Assembly: GCA_013398955.1 (NCBI GenBank)
Contig: VWPU01001224.1
Location: forward strand, 1-64,000
DNA: 64,000 bases
Direction: 5' to 3'
From: Callaeas wilsoni
Taxonomy: Eukaryota; Chordata; Aves; Passeriformes; Callaeidae
Shown: piece after piece, positions 9,878 to 21,800 of the stretch
Position numbering within the stretch: position 1 is the stretch's first letter
How the letters are laid out: every line of letters begins with the position of its first letter
Notes under the pieces: generated by a model
Databases searched by the model: none
What the model saw: the letters and a program-made list of their open reading frames with translations, nothing else
Told to the model about the DNA's origin: nothing
Translations under genes and position numbers: made by a program

Positions 9878-12231
9878 CTTTGGGGAAAGCAGAGAGAACA
9901 GTTGGTCAGCACCACGGGCCCGCGGGGACCGCAAGGGACAGATGTTCGAGAGGAAAAGGACAGGCGGAGGAACAGGAGAATTCAAAAGCAAGCACTAGAC
10001 AGCTTTATTGCCAGAGTAATTGTAAATTAAACGCTGAAAGAGGCTATCGCTGTCAGCCAGGAAACAATTAATCTTTCATTTTGGAATAAAAGGCTTCAAG
10101 ATCTTGGGTGGAAATGTCTGACTTAAGCGAAACAGCTCCTAACCATGATGAGAAACAAGTCAAAGCAGCAGTGGCACAGGGTATGCCAACCCCCTTCCAG
10201 CCATCAAACCCACAAGCCACATGGAGGTTCATGCCCCTACCCCAGTTTTGAGGGAAGGCCAGCTTTGCAAAGCTTCCTGAAAGGGTGGGCAGAGGGAGAC
10301 ATCATATTTCCCTTCCACAGGAACCCTGAATTGCTCCAGGAGGTTTCAAATGTCCCCGTAACGGGGCTGTCATTCCTTACTGCAACACCCTGGGACATAA
10401 TCTGATGCCTTTACTCCATCCTATGGAGCACAAAGTTCATCCAAAGCCCCAGCTGCACGCCAGGACAGGACAGACTGGGCACACCGGTTTCCTTAAGTAT
10501 TTGTAACAGAGAGGCCAATGTGATGTCTCATTTGTGCTGTCCTCTGCTCAAATGCCAGGACTGTCCCTTTGGCTGAGCTGCTGGTGATCCCCTGGCACAG
10601 GTCCGCCCTGTGGGGATGAAGGGATGCTCTGGCCAGCCCCTTTCAATTGCACCATCACTCTGAGCCCTCCCTGTCACCTGGGATGCCATTGCTCAAACTC
10701 CAACCCTTGACCCAGGAAGGTCAGGTCCCAAGTGCTGCTGTTTTAATTTACAGCCAGATGCAGGTTCCTGGAAGAACAGTAATGGCCAACCCTCCCAAGG
10801 AGCTGCTGACTCTGGCCTGCCCAGTGCTGCTCTGCTTCCCTGCTGCGCCTGATCAGACCCAACCTCCTCCTCCTCAAACACAGAGCTCTCCGCACAGACA
10901 TGGACATTTCATGTGATCACCTTCTCCAGCCTCACTAGGACACCTCCTGCTTGGAAACTGGCTGCTCCAGATGCCTCCTCATGGTGGGAGGTGAGGGACA
11001 GCTCACAGCCGGAGCATCAACCTGGCTAACTTCAGACTGCCCCTGGTGACAGGAGAAGCCCCTGTGCAGAGCAGAGAGGATGCTGGTGGGAGCACTGCCT
11101 GCAGCTGAGGGCACAGGGCCTCTCGGGGTGCCGAGCACTGCCACTGCACCCCACCAGCCAGACACCCTCCTCTCCAGCAACGTGCTGGGGTGGAGAGCTG
11201 GCCCTGCTGCCAGAGATGCTCGCCAGCTCTCACCTCCCTGCTCCTTCCAACCCTGCGGAGGAGCTGGAAGCTCTTAAGGTCTCCTCTGAGACAAGCAAAG
11301 CAGAGCTTTGGGGCTCAGCAGGTGGCTGTCGGGGTGGAGTTTAGCAGCACACTGTGCAGGAGGATGGAGGCGATCAGCTAACGCTCCACTTGGCCAACAC
11401 CTCTGCAGAGCTGTGGAATTTCCCTTTGCTTCCAGGATCCGTGTCCTCCACGTTGTCACCTTAACCAGCTAAGAGCAAAGTGCCTGGGATCCCAGAGAGG
11501 GACCAGCCGTGGTGCACAGGCAGCAAACATCCCAGCTATTGCTGGGCCATGGCTGCTCTCCCCTCCCAAACATGATCCATTCACTGCAGCTCGCCTCCGT
11601 GCCAAGAGAGTGGAACCCTTGTGAAACCAGATCCAAACGAAGCCGAGGTCACGGGGATGTTTCAAGATGAATGGAGCACTCCCAGAAGATGTGGGCCAAC
11701 TGGCTCATGTACAAACCATTCATTCCATAGGATTCCCCTGTGTCAAGCCACACAGCCCATTCAAAACAAAACAAAACAGAAAAACCCCTCCACCCAGCAG
11801 TCTGGGCACTGGCTCCCTTCCCTTCCCATCTTCACTTCCAGTATAAACCACAGCCAGGAGGTGTTTGTGGGGTGCTACCCAGGATGAGCAGCACGCTGGG
11901 GTTTCAGGTCCCTAAGAGACAGCCAAAGGCTGATAAACCCAACCTACTGGCCACCAGCTCCATGTTTTGCTCTGCCAGAACCACTGCATAGCTCCATTAC
12001 ATCTCTGACCTGGCTGGGAAGGTGCTGATGCATATCAAATAAACCTCTAACTCTGGATCCTGTCCAGAAAGCGTGTTTGGCATCATGGCAACCTCCCCAG
12101 CCTCAGTGGGACCTAAAGTTAGTGGGATTTGGCATAGGATTTCACTGTGTGACCTGGCAGTCCTGTCTTGGCTTCATCGGAGAAGACAGAGCGAGGGGTG
12201 AAGAGGAGGAGAAAGGAGAAGCTGGTCTCAC
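9878..12231 (-). other. NCOR2: NCOR2 intron before the DAD
   Basis: This 2.35-kb phase-0 intron runs from donor GTGAGA at the 12231 end to acceptor CCCAAAG at the 9878 end. The sequence is unique, with a purine-rich GAAGAGGAGGAG patch at about 12200-12220 close to the donor. No gene or substantial repeat was seen. Confidence 0.85.
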
Positions 12232-12325
12232 CTCTTGTTCCGAGAGCCCGTCGATGATTTCTGACACCTCGTGCTCACTGCGTGCGGCTGACATGGAGAG
12301 CCCGCCACTGCCCCTCTGTCCTACC
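12232..12325 (-). CDS. NCOR2: NCOR2 exon, VGQRGSGGLSMSAARSEHEVSEIIDGLSEQE, with tandem acceptor (residues 215-246)
   Basis: This exon of 94 nt (97 nt with the alternative start) supplies the last base of a split arginine codon and then 31 codons. They include SARSEHEVSEIIDGLSEQE-type sequence typical of NCoR-family proteins just before the DAD. The donor is CAAGAG followed by GTGAGA. The acceptor is a NAGNAG pair, CCCAG then CAG. Using the second AG starts the exon at 12325 and gives QRVGQRG. Using the first starts it at 12328 and gives QSRVGQRG, the form I recall for human NCOR2. This glycine/serine-rich stretch with the acidic helix leads into the extended N-terminal part of the DAD encoded by the next exon. 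Confidence 0.94.
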
Positions 12326-13563
12326 CTGCTGGGAAAGGGCAGTGACACACTCAGGCACTGATGCTCCATTTCATAAGCAGCAAACCACATTTTGACCTCC
12401 GTAACAGCCATATCCCAACGTTCCACCCAGGCCACCCCCTCCCACACTGCGGGAACGGCATGTGCGTTTAGGGCTTGTAGGTTGAAAGCCTCAAACCACC
12501 TTCCTTACCTGTGTCAACTTCCTGGATTGCTAGAACACAAGGACATTTCATGCCCAGCCACACTCTCCCCCACATTTCCTCCTGTCCACCCCGCCACAGC
12601 AATGGCACAAAGGTGTTGGTGTTAGAACCATTAGCACTGTGCCACCACATCTGGTGTGTAAATGCTGTGGGAAGTTTTAAATCAAACCCATCCACTGACA
12701 TCTTTCCCTTCCAGTAACAGCCACACGTCCCAAGGAATTACAACCTTTCTTACTAAGCAGGTAAAAAATTAAAGCATTTCTCAGTACCATTTCTCCCTTT
12801 CTCTTTCAGACAAAATAAAGCCATCAGTTAGGAAGTTTGGACCCACCCAGTTGTTAGTAGGGCACAAGGATGGGATACTGGCAGAAGGGTTTAGGTTTTG
12901 TGCATATCAGGTGACCCCAGGCAAGATGCCAGGGCTGAAATGGGAAGGACAGGGAGTTTTCAGCAAAAAGGGTGGAGATCATGAAATTGTGTCTCCTCCT
13001 GGCAGAAAACAACATGACCTCAACTGCACTTCCAATGAGGAGAGGAAAATGGACAGGGGATGGAAGAGACAAGGGACATCCCTTCCAGCGAGACATTTCT
13101 CTTCCTTCATATTGTCTGTGGTCATTCCAATAATCTCAGCAGATGTTTCTGCTCCCATCAAAGCGTGTGCATGCATTAAATCATGACCAAATGCACCTGC
13201 AAGTTTTGTACATCTTAATCTGAGCACACCAGTAGGGCAGGAATTAGTGCTGTCCCAGCCAGCTGGCCGGCACGAGGGAGCTACCCCTGGCTCTGATGTG
13301 GCCAGCTGGGAGAGCAGCAGAAGAGGTGAGACAGGCAGTCACATTCCTGACATTTTTCCTCCTTTTGGCTCTGTGTTGAGCCACCCTGGGGAAAAAGCAG
13401 CAAGACTCATGTCTGCTGGCTTCTGCCTTTGATGAGAGAGGGAGAAAAGGGACCGAGAGCCATCCCAGACCACTCCTGCAAACAAATCCCACACCCATTC
13501 CCAAAGAAAAAAGAAAGGCTGTCTGATACCAGCTCAGCCCCTTCCTACCGCTTCTCCTCTAAC
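12326..13563 (-). other. NCOR2: NCOR2 short intron with alternative splice sites at both ends
   Basis: This 1.24-kb phase-2 intron is notable for its ends. The 5' end offers two donors 15 nt apart (first intron base 13563 or 13548). The 3' end offers two acceptors 3 nt apart (exon start 12328 or 12325). All four combinations keep the frame. The interior is unique sequence without a recognisable element. Confidence 0.85.
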
Positions 13564-13736
13564 CTCTGCATGCGCTCTTGCAGTTCACGCTGCTTCCGGA
13601 TCTCCGGGAATTGCTTCTCATAGTATTCCCGCACTTTGCTCTCTTTGGCACGGCGCCGAGGGTTATTTTCGATGCGCTCCACTTTTTTTTCCCAGGCCTC
13701 CATCAGCTGGTCATAGCGCTGGCAAAACTTCTGTTC
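13564..13736 (-). CDS. NCOR2: NCOR2 exon, EQKFCQRYDQL...RELQERMQ with two possible donors (residues 158-214)
   Basis: The acceptor is CCTTTCAG before GAACAGAAG. Ended at 13564, the exon is 173 nt: 57 codons plus AG. It encodes the highly charged helix with EAWEKKVERIENNPRRRAKE, YYEKQFPEIRKQ and RELQERMQ. The orthologous end is MQ followed by AG, and the donor here is GAG followed by GTTAGA, a weak match at the third intron base. A second donor 15 nt further on (last exon base 13549, GCG followed by GTAGGA) would add LEEKR in the same frame. I chose 13564 because NCOR1 and NCOR2 proteins join MQ or FQ directly to (S)RVGQRG. Transcript reads are needed to decide. The coding identity itself is not in doubt. 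Confidence 0.93.
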
Positions 13737-16700
13737 CTGAAAGGGCAGAGGGAGAGAGGGAGTTCAGAGCCGTGCCTGGGAAGGGCAGCTCCTCCAGGCC
13801 TGGCCCTCGATGGCTGCTCAGGCTGAGCATGAGTCACATTGCTTAAAGAAATACAATTTATTAGGACATGGACACGCTCCAGGGCCTGGGACCAACCCAA
13901 GGGTGAATTCTCAAAACAGGCCATCAGGTACCCTCAGGCTCTTTCCTTCCAGACCCAACATGTTTGGTGGAACCAGGACTCCTGCCCAGCGTGGCTTTGC
14001 CCACCCCTCACATCTGCTTGAGCATCCTCTGGCCCACGGGGTGCTTGATTCAGCAGCCAAAGGCCTGTGCTGGGGAGGGAGCCCCTGCTCCACACCCCAG
14101 GAGAGAGCAAGGTGCCTGCCTGAGGCCACAGAGCGAGGAGGGACTGAAACATGGCCTTGGAGGGAGGCACAGGGGGAGGAGAGCTGGTCCCCACCGTGTG
14201 AGCAGGGTGTGCAGGGCCGTAATTTTGGAGCCGCCAGGTCACTGTGCTGGGGAGAGCGTGCCATGGTGCCCGAGGCCAGGCACCCCTTCCTACCCATGCA
14301 CAGCAGCTCCAGCATTCCCAGCTCCGTGCTGGCAATGATGATGGGACTGGGACCATGGGGCAGCTCCATGCAAAGGTGTGGCTCCCCAAAATCAAGAGTG
14401 AGGCACCTGGCCCCTGCCCACAGCCATCCAGCCTGGCCACACACACATCCTAGAAGGCAAAAGTACTTTTCCTGCTGCTGCTCCTCCTTTTTGGCCCATG
14501 TGACAGGACAAGCACATCCCCACTGACAGCAAATCCAGGCTCTGCCAAAACACGGCACTGCAAAGGGTTTCCACACCATGTCCCTGCGGGTGACATCCTC
14601 ACGGCACACCCACCCAGCCACCTGCCAGGTCCAGCACTGCACTTCTGACTGGTATTTATGGGACAAGCCTGGTAACGCTGAAATATGATTTACAACACAA
14701 ATGAGTCTCCTCTCATTACGCCCCAAACCTCTTCTCCCTCCTGCAGCCACACTTTTTCTGGAGGAGAATGCCCCCGGGCAGGGAAGGTCCATGGGGGGAA
14801 GATGCCCGTCTGGTCCCCGACAGCCACGGCAGTGGCAGCAGTGATGGTGCCCAGCCTCAGCTGAGAGCAGCTGGGGGACCAGAGGGGTTTCAAGGTTTCA
14901 GTTTGTGTCAGACAAAGGCCTTTCAAGCCCCAAATCAGGAAGTGAAAGCAGATGTTGCTCTAATGGCAAACCCCAGGTCACTCCTGACCCTGACACCGCT
15001 TTCCAGAACGGGCGGCTCAGCACCAGCACACTCAGCACCACGCTGGCACCGCAGCAGAGACACAGGGAATCCAGATTTCAAAGAAATAAACTCATCTCTT
15101 GCCATCACCGCCCTATGACCAGAAATCTGAGGCTGCAGGATTTCCCAGATGCATTTTGTTCTCATTCTGTTTGCTCTTGGCCACAAAGAAAAATTCAGAG
15201 AGGTAAAAAAACCCCAAACCAATGGAAATACACAGCAACCCACAGCCCGTGTCACGCCAATCCTGGTACGTGGGTTTGGTTCAGTCATCCTGGACCTGGC
15301 AATAATCCAAGAACAGCAACATATCTTCGATCTCCGTGGCCTTTTAGAGGCACCTCAACAATAATGTGAGGCAGACAAAGCACCTCAAGCCCTAGAGCTG
15401 AGCCAGATTAACACTCTCCCCTGCAAATAAATCAATTCCTATTTGCGTGCCTGGAGCCAGAGACCGTCCTGCCCCGCATGGATGCACAGGAGGTGCTTGG
15501 GTTTCATCAGGAGCTGAAGGAAACAGCCACAAGATAAAAGCGAGGAATGAGAACAGAAATTAAAATGCCCCAAAAGCCCACATGGAGAATCTCACGCTTT
15601 GGACGAGGAGCTACAGGTAACACCAACAGCCTGCGGCAGCTTGGCAAAATCACAGCTGCTGCGTTTTCACCTCTCCCAAAGCAATGCCATCAGCCCCCTG
15701 AAAACGAGAGCTCCCACCCTGCCAGCAAATCTGCTACATCCTCCTGCTTTCAGAGCATCACATTTGGGAAGAAGCTAAAAATACCCCCCGAAGTTTATGA
15801 AGCCGGTGCCCGGTGCTGCCAGCCTGTGGCACGGCCGAGGGAGAGCCCAGCACGAGGGCTCAGTCTGTTGAGAAGCCTCGAGGCTTTGAAGGGTTTGTCA
15901 CTCCATGTGGGAACGAGCCAGTGCCGGGTCCCGCATCGCCACCGCCCCAGCAGAGCCACCTGGCACGGCCCTGGCTGCTTCACAGCCAGCAGGGCGGCTC
16001 TTTTTCCTCCTTTTCTTCCACTCCTTGGAACAACTCGACAAAAGCTTTATCCAGAATTCCTCTTTTAAGGAACCGGCATTTGAAGAGGGAAAAAGCAAGA
16101 TCAACGTCATGCTGCTGATTCCCCAGCAGCTTGCACCCTGGCAGCAGGCCAGCAGTACCAAAGCTGCTCCCTCACACAGCTCTGCCCTCCAGAGCACGGC
16201 TTCATGATGGACTGGCCGAGCATTTCCTTAGCTCCCCTTCCCACCACGCAAACTTCAAACCCCACTGCAGCGGGGCTGGGCTGCAGCATCCCCATCCAGT
16301 GCTTTTTGCTCCAGCTGGGACACGCCCCCTGCAATCTCCTGCATCCTTCAAAAGCCAAGATTACAGGCACCTTACAGCACATAGTGAACTCCTCAAATCA
16401 TCACAGCAGAAGATCCTGGTCAGGCACTTCAGGAACACAGGCATCTATTCCTTCTCCAGGCGGCCTGAGCAGCCCGAAGCAAGCGTGTCCATTCCTGAGC
16501 AACCATCTGTGCTGGCTTTTAGCACCAGTGCCCCCTCTGCTCCCCTTCCCGGCTGGGCCCTGCAGCCCATCAGCCTCTCCATCACACCAGCAAGCGAGAG
16601 CGAGCCAAATCGGACCTGACATGCGTATCTAAAAATGGATGAATAGTAACGCCGCCGTAGCAGCTGAAGGCAGCTTGTAGGCTATGCCAAGCCCGAGCCC

Positions 16701-18825
16701 TCCGGCAGCCCACGCTCTCGCAGCTCCGGGGAATGGAGCAGCTCTCTGGAGGGGAGGAGGAGAGCAAAGGTGACAGGAGGAACCGGTCCCATTCCTATGC
16801 GAGCCCCGTGGTTTTCTTCCCTTGGCTGATGGAGACAAACCTCTCACACCCAGAACAGCTCCCTTCACCATTCCCTCTCTGCATCATCACTCCGATGGCA
16901 GTTAAATGTCTTCTGCTGTGTTGACCTCAGTGGAGACAGAAGGAAGCCATGAAGATCCTCTGGGATGGGGCTCTCGGGGCTGGACCCTGTGGCGACCGAG
17001 CTCTGACCCTGCTCCAGCCAGCCCCGGGCAGCAACAATACCCCAGAAAGTAAAAGAGCCAGAAAGAAATGCTGGCACGTAGATGGGCTTTGCTAAAAATA
17101 GGGTCTGCTACAAAATAGGCAGAAAAATAGCTAAGCATACCCATTTTGCAAACAGAATCAGCAAATGTATTCACTTTGCAAATTCAGCAACCGTATGTTG
17201 CCTATTTTGTAGAATAGGCAAAATGCTTCCCTAAACTGAAAAATCCCCTTTCAAGGACACTGAATAAACTGGCTGGCAGAAATTCACCTATTTTGCATGA
17301 CAGGCGACTTCACTGCAAGTCGTATTTTAGGAACTGTGCTCTTGCAGCCTAATTAAACCTTTTCCCCCAGCTCCTTGATATTCACACAGAGCAACTCACT
17401 CTAGGTTTAGCACAGTAACCAGCCATTTCCACCAGAAAGCAGTTCCTGGGCACTTCCCTCCTGCTTCCAACAAAACCACAAGATGCTTTGCAGTCCCTTT
17501 TCTGAGGAAGGGAATACTGACCCACTTCCCACCATGCAGAAGTCCTCAGCTGCAGCAGGGGAGGTGCCCAGAGCAGCACCTGACTGCTGTGCCACATCCT
17601 GATGGAGGTGTAAGCCCTGTAGCCCCTTGCCCTGGGAGAAGCTTTATGATGGACAAGTCTAAATGAACATATATTTGGACAATGGGAGACACAATCATTC
17701 CTTGGGAATGCAAGGTCTTCTGGAATACTGGTAGAAGACAGGGGCAAAAAACAAAGCATGAAAGAGAAAAGGAATTATTCAAAATAAATTAGAAAATGAT
17801 GCGATATCTGCTTCAGAAATGTACGTACTGGAAGTTACTTTTAAAGGTACAGCCTTCAAACCACTTCCCAAGCTTGTTATTTTGAATTTTTTCCAACAAT
17901 TCCTCCCAGTTTTGGCACTTCTGTCCAAAACCAGCCCCAAAGACACTGAGAAAATCTGTGCCGTTGCCAATGCAAGACACTAACACTGGCTCCTGAGCCT
18001 GCCCTAGGACAGATACAACGAGTAAGGAAACAGTATTTACATCTTCCTCCTGAAAAGTGAAGCCCTGTGAGCTGAAACACCCATCATTGAAAGACACTGC
18101 AAAATCCACCTTCCTGGTGGGAGCCATTGGTTGTTCTGGCATTTCCTCTTCTGTGCTGGCTTTGCCTTCCAGCTCCTGCCAGGAATGACTGCAACTGTCA
18201 GCACCAAAAATACACAAATTCTGTGAAACCCGCTTGAACTTTCTCCTCTGTTAACTGTGGACTTTGCAACAAACGCCTCTGAAGCCTCATAATCACCCCT
18301 GCCTTGCCCCTTACCCCACCAAGACCTGTCTCCTTAAAGGTCCCTGAAACTCTCTCGCAGGCAACGCTGCCTAGAAACAAACTGGCGCACAGCTTGAATT
18401 TTGTTTTAAACCACAAATTCCTACAACATCGCTCTGTGGTCAGCTGGAAGGAGTCAGAGCAGCCTCCAGACCGTTTACCAGAAGCAGAATCAGCTTGTTT
18501 CACACCTCTCTTAGGGTTCAATTACTCACAAAATAGACATTTATGCTGTGAATAGGCTTTCTGAGATCAATGATGGGCTCCGCTGTGATTAAGCCAACCC
18601 CACGTGTTTGCTCTGTGGGAGGCACTTGCGGAGGGAGGTGCTGCCTGCAGCAGGATTGGGGACCTCTCCTTCACATGTTATTTTAAGCAGGAGAGATTCC
18701 ACAGTAATACAACAGGCAAAGTACAGAGTACCAGCACCTCTCTGCTGGAAATCATCCTTTTCTTTCTCACATAATAAATTACGCCGTTTTATACATATAA
18801 AATAAGGTCTAAGGGAATCACTTAC
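13737..18825 (-). other. NCOR2: NCOR2 intron (5.1 kb)
   Basis: This phase-0 intron runs from donor GTAAGT at the 18825 end to acceptor TTTCAG at the 13737 end. A cluster of TATTTTG/CAAAATA motifs with a 14-bp perfect inverted repeat lies at 17108-17212. The long minus-strand open frame at 13911-14792 carries no recognisable domain and is considered spurious. Confidence 0.85.
17108..17212. repeat. 14-bp perfect inverted repeat in a TATTTTG-motif cluster
   Basis: CTACAAAATAGGCA at 17108-17121 is the exact reverse complement of TGCCTATTTTGTAG at 17199-17212. Further CCTATTTTGC, CCATTTTGC and GAATAGGCAAAA variants lie between and beyond the arms up to about 17300. Confidence 0.8.
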
Positions 18826-18892
18826 CCACTGTTTGCGCGCATGATTTCTCCTCTTAAAGTATAAAATTAACTTTTTCCGCATTGCCTGGTTT
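18826..18892 (-). CDS. NCOR2: NCOR2 exon, basic helix NQAMRKKLILYFKRRNHARKQW (residues 135-157)
   Basis: This 67-nt exon consists of one base that completes the split isoleucine codon and 22 further codons. The acceptor is CTTTACAG before AAACCAGG, and the donor is CAGTGG followed by GTAAGT. The product is a strongly basic helix containing AMRKKLILYFKRRNHARK, part of the conserved region between the GPS2-binding helix and the DAD. The next exon continues with EQKFCQRYDQL, as in vertebrate NCOR2. NCOR1, as I recall it, differs slightly around the KQW junction, so the W is a weak NCOR2 marker. No catalytic residue is expected here; the segment is structural or used for protein contacts. Confidence 0.95.
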
Positions 18893-21800
18893 CTGTAAAG
18901 AGAGAAAAAAAAGATGAGATCTGATTAACGAGGCAGCTAAAATACACAGCCTGGCTTTCCCCGCTCCCAAAGGAGTGCGCAGCACAGATTCCACCTTAAC
19001 TTGGAATTACATCAAATTGACAACAGCAAATGCTCTTATCTCAGACCTCGAGCCAGCTTAGAGAGAGACGAACAAACCCTCTGAGACCAGGGACTTCACC
19101 CACATCTGTTGATAAACCAAGACTAAAGTTGTGAACTAAATTAATAACGTCCCATTGCAAACCTTCCCCATGTTCTCAGCACCACACATGGGCTCAGCTC
19201 TGCATCCATCAATGGGTCAGGCTGTTCCTTAATTTCACATTGTTCTGCAAAACCCCAGTGGGTGCCCAAGAGCTGGGGGGCTCAGGCCAAGCTCTGCATG
19301 GCAGGAGGTGGCATCCCCCTGAGCAGAGACCACCCCGGTGCCCAGGTCAGCAGCGATGGGGATGTCGGTGCACACATGTTCACCCCTGGGCTCTGAGGCC
19401 CTGAAAAGGAGGCAGGACCACAGCAGGGCTTGCAGCACTTATCTTCTGACCTCCTGCTTCCTTGGAGCTGTGCCCAACAAAGCTGCAAACAACCAGCCAG
19501 GAGAGTTCAGCCACTTGCAGAATTAGGACCTCAAGGGGGAAACCGGCCACCGCAATCCCAACCACTCCAGCATCTGCCCAGACACCCCCTCGCTTTCTTC
19601 TTCTTTCTACTTTCTAAAGGCAGCGTGAAATAACTGCTCCAAGAGAAGCAGCACAAGAGCAGAACAGAGCTGAAAAGGCTGCAGAAGCTCCCAGAGCCTG
19701 TATTAGCCCCAGAGCTGAGCTCCTGGGGTTGTTCCTGTTGCTAATATTCACAGCAATAAAATCTCTAGGTAAAAGGTAGAGACCAGGGGCAAAGGAGTTT
19801 CCTTAAGTCTTTTATCCCAATTAAAGGCAGAGCTGCAGTGTGTAATTACTGATCAGGAGCTTAGCAGTCTCATGTAGGCACGTTCTGTGGGATTTAGCCG
19901 AATGAAGAGACACCCTTGCTGCTTCCTCATTCCCCTCCTGCGTGGCTAGCAGGAAGGGAAAAACCACCCTCCTCCCCTTGTAAATCCCTCAGCACAATTA
20001 GCAGCGAACAGGACTGTTTGGGAAGGGGCAGAGGGCCCAGCTCACTTAGAGAGAACTGAGGGCAGTCCTGGCTAAGTTCAGGAATGGAGAACATTGCAGA
20101 AAACATCAACATTTTTCCCTCTTTAAACTCTCTTCTTGCTACACAGAGCCACGCACCAGCACTCACAGCAACGACAGTGATCCCACTGCAAGCACTGCCC
20201 TGGGAATCACAGGTCCCTCCGGCACTCATTTGCCAGCCCCAGCTCCTCACATGCTCCTGCATCCCTTCACATCACACATGGTGAGCTTTCCTCAGAGGCC
20301 CCAGCACCGTGGGGTGCCTCAGCGGGCAGCAAACCCTCCTGCAGAGACCCCGTCAGACACATTTCCTTCCAAGGCTTCAGCTCTGTGTGAGCGAGTTCCA
20401 CGGGTCACTGTGCCCAACGCACACATTCCCATTGTTTGTTTTTCCCAATTCTCATGGAAGCTCTAACACAAGGAAACCTTTGGGGTGGTGCTAATGACGA
20501 GCATGTGTGGGATGGTCCCCAACAAGGGGTCATGGATTGTCCCTTGGGGCCAGCCCAGCTGAATCAACCCCTGCCCTCCCCATGTCAGCCTGGGTGACAT
20601 CCAGGAGCCACGTGGGGCTTTGACACGCTGCTGCTGCTGCTGGATCTGCTGCGTAAGTTCTTAGAAAATAGGAGAGTAAATGAAGGAAATTAGCAGCTCT
20701 TGCGCAGCTGATGGGTTGCCTTGAGTTGTGCATCATGGCTGACCTTGAAAGTGCAAATACAGGCAAAGGCTTAATGGCTCTGCAGCTGCAAAAATCAGGA
20801 ATGCCTTGAAAGCCAGTGTATGTTTACCACCGCCAAGGCTGAAATAATCAAAGAGTGAAAGGATTAAAACAACAACAAACCCCCTCATGCCCTGAATGTT
20901 TTTGCCACTTTATCTTTTTGTTTTGTTTTGTTTTTTTTTCATGAGGTCAACCTTTCAAAGGTTAATACAATCTTGGTAAATATAAATAGGCTTCACAGTT
21001 TATCTTGCTGCATGTACTGCTGTAACTTAGAAACCGTTTGCAGCGAGGTTAATTCGGGCCACACGTCTCCCAAGCACACGCTGTGCTCCCTGGGCAAATC
21101 ACCGAGCCGAGCACAAGCGCTGTGGAGCCGGGCACGGAAATCACCACTGCGGAGTGGCACATGGCAAAGGCTGCTCGTGCAAGGTGCCAACCCTCCTCCC
21201 TTCTCCTCCCCCCCTGCCTGGGTCCTGCGGGTTTCTGGGGCACGAGAAAAGCACCAGGGATGGAGACCTGAACCGCACAGGGGTGAAGAAATCAGGCAGC
21301 TCCCAGGCAGGAGGAATGGGTGCTCCTTAGATAAAGCAACAGTGACTCTTGTGGGCAGTTTAAAGTATTGCTGGGCTGGCACGTCACACCACGTTGGGTG
21401 GGGACATGGGACCTGCCTGCCTTATCCTTGGCAGTGTCCCTATGGATCAGGCAGGTTGGGACAGACACAGAGCCCCCTGCTTCTGCTGAGCTGGTGTTTG
21501 GAGGCTGCCAAATGGCACGTCCCCATCCTTGTGGTCAACAATTGATCTACTGGATGGAGCCCATCTCCATTCCCGACTTCTCTGTGCTGCAGAATTCACC
21601 CTCTTCGCCCCGCCCCACTGCCCTGGCTGGTGAGCCCCACACAGGAGCACAGTTCTCAGAGCCAGTGTCCAAACTGCCGAGTGAAACCCATCTCCCACTC
21701 CGAGCAAAGCAAAGCAAAGCGAGCCCTGTGGGAGCAGCTGCTTCCACCTTCACCGGCTTGGCCCAAGGTTGCTTTTGTCTTATGTCTTTCACAATGGAGC

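Noticed and set aside
13911..14792. Minus-strand open frame of 293 codons
   Set aside because: No domain and tryptophan/cysteine-rich composition typical of non-coding GC-rich DNA. It has no splice-site support.
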